This document shows positions 63,578 to 64,000 of a stretch of DNA of 64,000 nt, piece by piece; position 1 is the stretch's first letter; every line of letters starts with the position of its first letter. The stretch spans positions 496,001-560,000 of the forward strand of contig NZ_FMHW01000002.1 of assembly GCF_900090325.1 (NCBI RefSeq), in the 5' to 3' direction. The notes beneath the pieces are model-generated. The model made no database searches and was not told the origin of the DNA. It saw nothing but the letters and a program-made list of their open reading frames with translations. Position numbers and translations under genes: made by a program. This stretch comes from Micromonospora pallida. GTDB taxonomy: Bacteria > Actinomycetota > Actinomycetes > Mycobacteriales > Micromonosporaceae.

Positions 63578-63667
63578 GGTTCGCTCGCTCTGCTCGCTGA
63601 CGCCGGCGCCTCGCGTCGCTCGGCACCGGCGTGGCACAGCGCCGATGGTTCGCTCGCTCTGCTCGCT
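63578..63667. repeat. 21-bp direct repeat between opcA and zwf
   Basis: GGTTCGCTCGCTCTGCTCGC plus T occurs at 63578-63598 and 63647-63667, 69 bp apart, the second copy reaching the zwf stop. GCGAGCGAACC-type repeats of this kind are common in intergenic DNA of actinomycetes. Confidence 0.85.
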
Positions 63668-64000
63668 CACGCGCGCCGCCAGGTCCGGCCCTCGCGGGCC
63701 AGCAACTCGTCGGCTGCCCGGGGACCCCACTCGCCGGCCCGGTACGGCTCCGGCTTCGTGTTCTGCCAGGCCCGTTCCAGCGGGTCGACCACCTGCCAGC
63801 TCTGCTCCACCTCGGCGGCGTCCGGGAAGAGGGTCCGGTCGCCGATCAGCACGTCCAGCACCAGCCGCTCGTACGCCTCCGGGCTGGCCTCGGTGAACGC
63901 CTCGCCGTACTGGAAGTCCATGGCGATGTCCCGGACCTCCATGGTGGTGCCCGGCACCTTGGAGCCGAACTTCAGCACCACGCCCTCGTCCGGCTGCACC
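63667..64000 (-). CDS. zwf: glucose-6-phosphate 1-dehydrogenase (C-terminal part, cut by window)
   Basis: The last 110 or so residues of G6PDH (NADP-linked entry to the pentose-phosphate pathway). It shows MEVRDIAMDFQYGEAF, YERLVLDVLIGDRTLFPDAAEVEQSW, then EPYRAGEWGPRAADELL, the conserved C-terminal domain. The N-terminal Rossmann domain lies outside. It is the first visible gene of the minus-strand zwf-opcA-pgl unit; tal and tkt probably lie further upstream, which is not visible. Confidence 0.95.
   Translation of the reverse strand, partial: VQPDEGVVLKFGSKVPGTTMEVRDIAMDFQYGEAFTEASPEAYERLVLDVLIGDRTLFPDAAEVEQSWQVVDPLERAWQNTKPEPYRAGEWGPRAADELLAREGRTWRRA

Overview
This window is chromosomal DNA from a very GC-rich actinomycete, most likely Micromonospora or a close relative (Micromonosporaceae). 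The evidence is the codon use, many GTG/TTG starts, a mycothiol-type DinB/maleylpyruvate isomerase, actinobacterial markers (whiA, opcA, the rapZ-yvcK-whiA order) and many leaderless-looking promoters. The genus is inference. I see no prophage, insertion sequence, CRISPR array, rRNA or tRNA.

Layout. 0-2 kb: a DUF2945/DUF3140 pair behind a 22-bp tandem array, and a methyltransferase. 2-9 kb: rpsA, coaE (fused to GrpB), an Asp-rich membrane protein and uvrB. 9-13 kb: AraC regulator with a VOC protein, an orphan XRE/DUF5753 regulator, an ABM monooxygenase, and terC behind a probable manganese (yybP-ykoY) riboswitch. 13-20 kb: a murein-peptide recycling pair (NlpC/P60 peptidase and dipeptide epimerase), a tyrosine phosphatase, YhhN, a class A beta-lactamase-like hydrolase and typA. 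20-28 kb: a DedA/PAP2-like fusion, PhoX, an MMPL transporter divergent from its MarR regulator, a CocE-type hydrolase and a cold-shock gene. 28-40 kb: a methyltransferase, DedA, rsgA, an MPI-like protein, an MBL hydrolase, uvrA, a Rieske lipoprotein, a large penicillin-acylase-family enzyme and a secreted EEP phosphatase. 40-45 kb: uvrC and recQ. 45-49 kb: a sensor kinase / roadblock / TAXI lipoprotein module with overlapping genes. 49-54 kb: an accessory patch with decayed DUF4265 and SUKH genes, a SWIM protein, a PadR pair, a lipoprotein and a secreted protease. 54-64 kb: the conserved block rapZ-yvcK-whiA-gap-pgk-tpiA-secG facing zwf-opcA-pgl.

Two window-wide patterns stand out. First, uvrA, uvrB, uvrC and recQ each carry a (T/G)GTC-N12-TA promoter like the mycobacterial PafBC/RecA-NDp promoter; for uvrB, uvrC and recQ it lies so close to the start codon that the mRNA would be leaderless. 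Second, six otherwise conserved coding regions (terC, the phosphatase, the MMPL transporter, the sensor kinase, the DUF4265 gene, yvcK) are each broken by one missing base, mostly in G/C runs. This looks more like sequencing error than real decay, except in the 49-50 kb patch. Many intergenic spaces also hold short tandem repeats with 19-46 bp periods that do not resemble one another.
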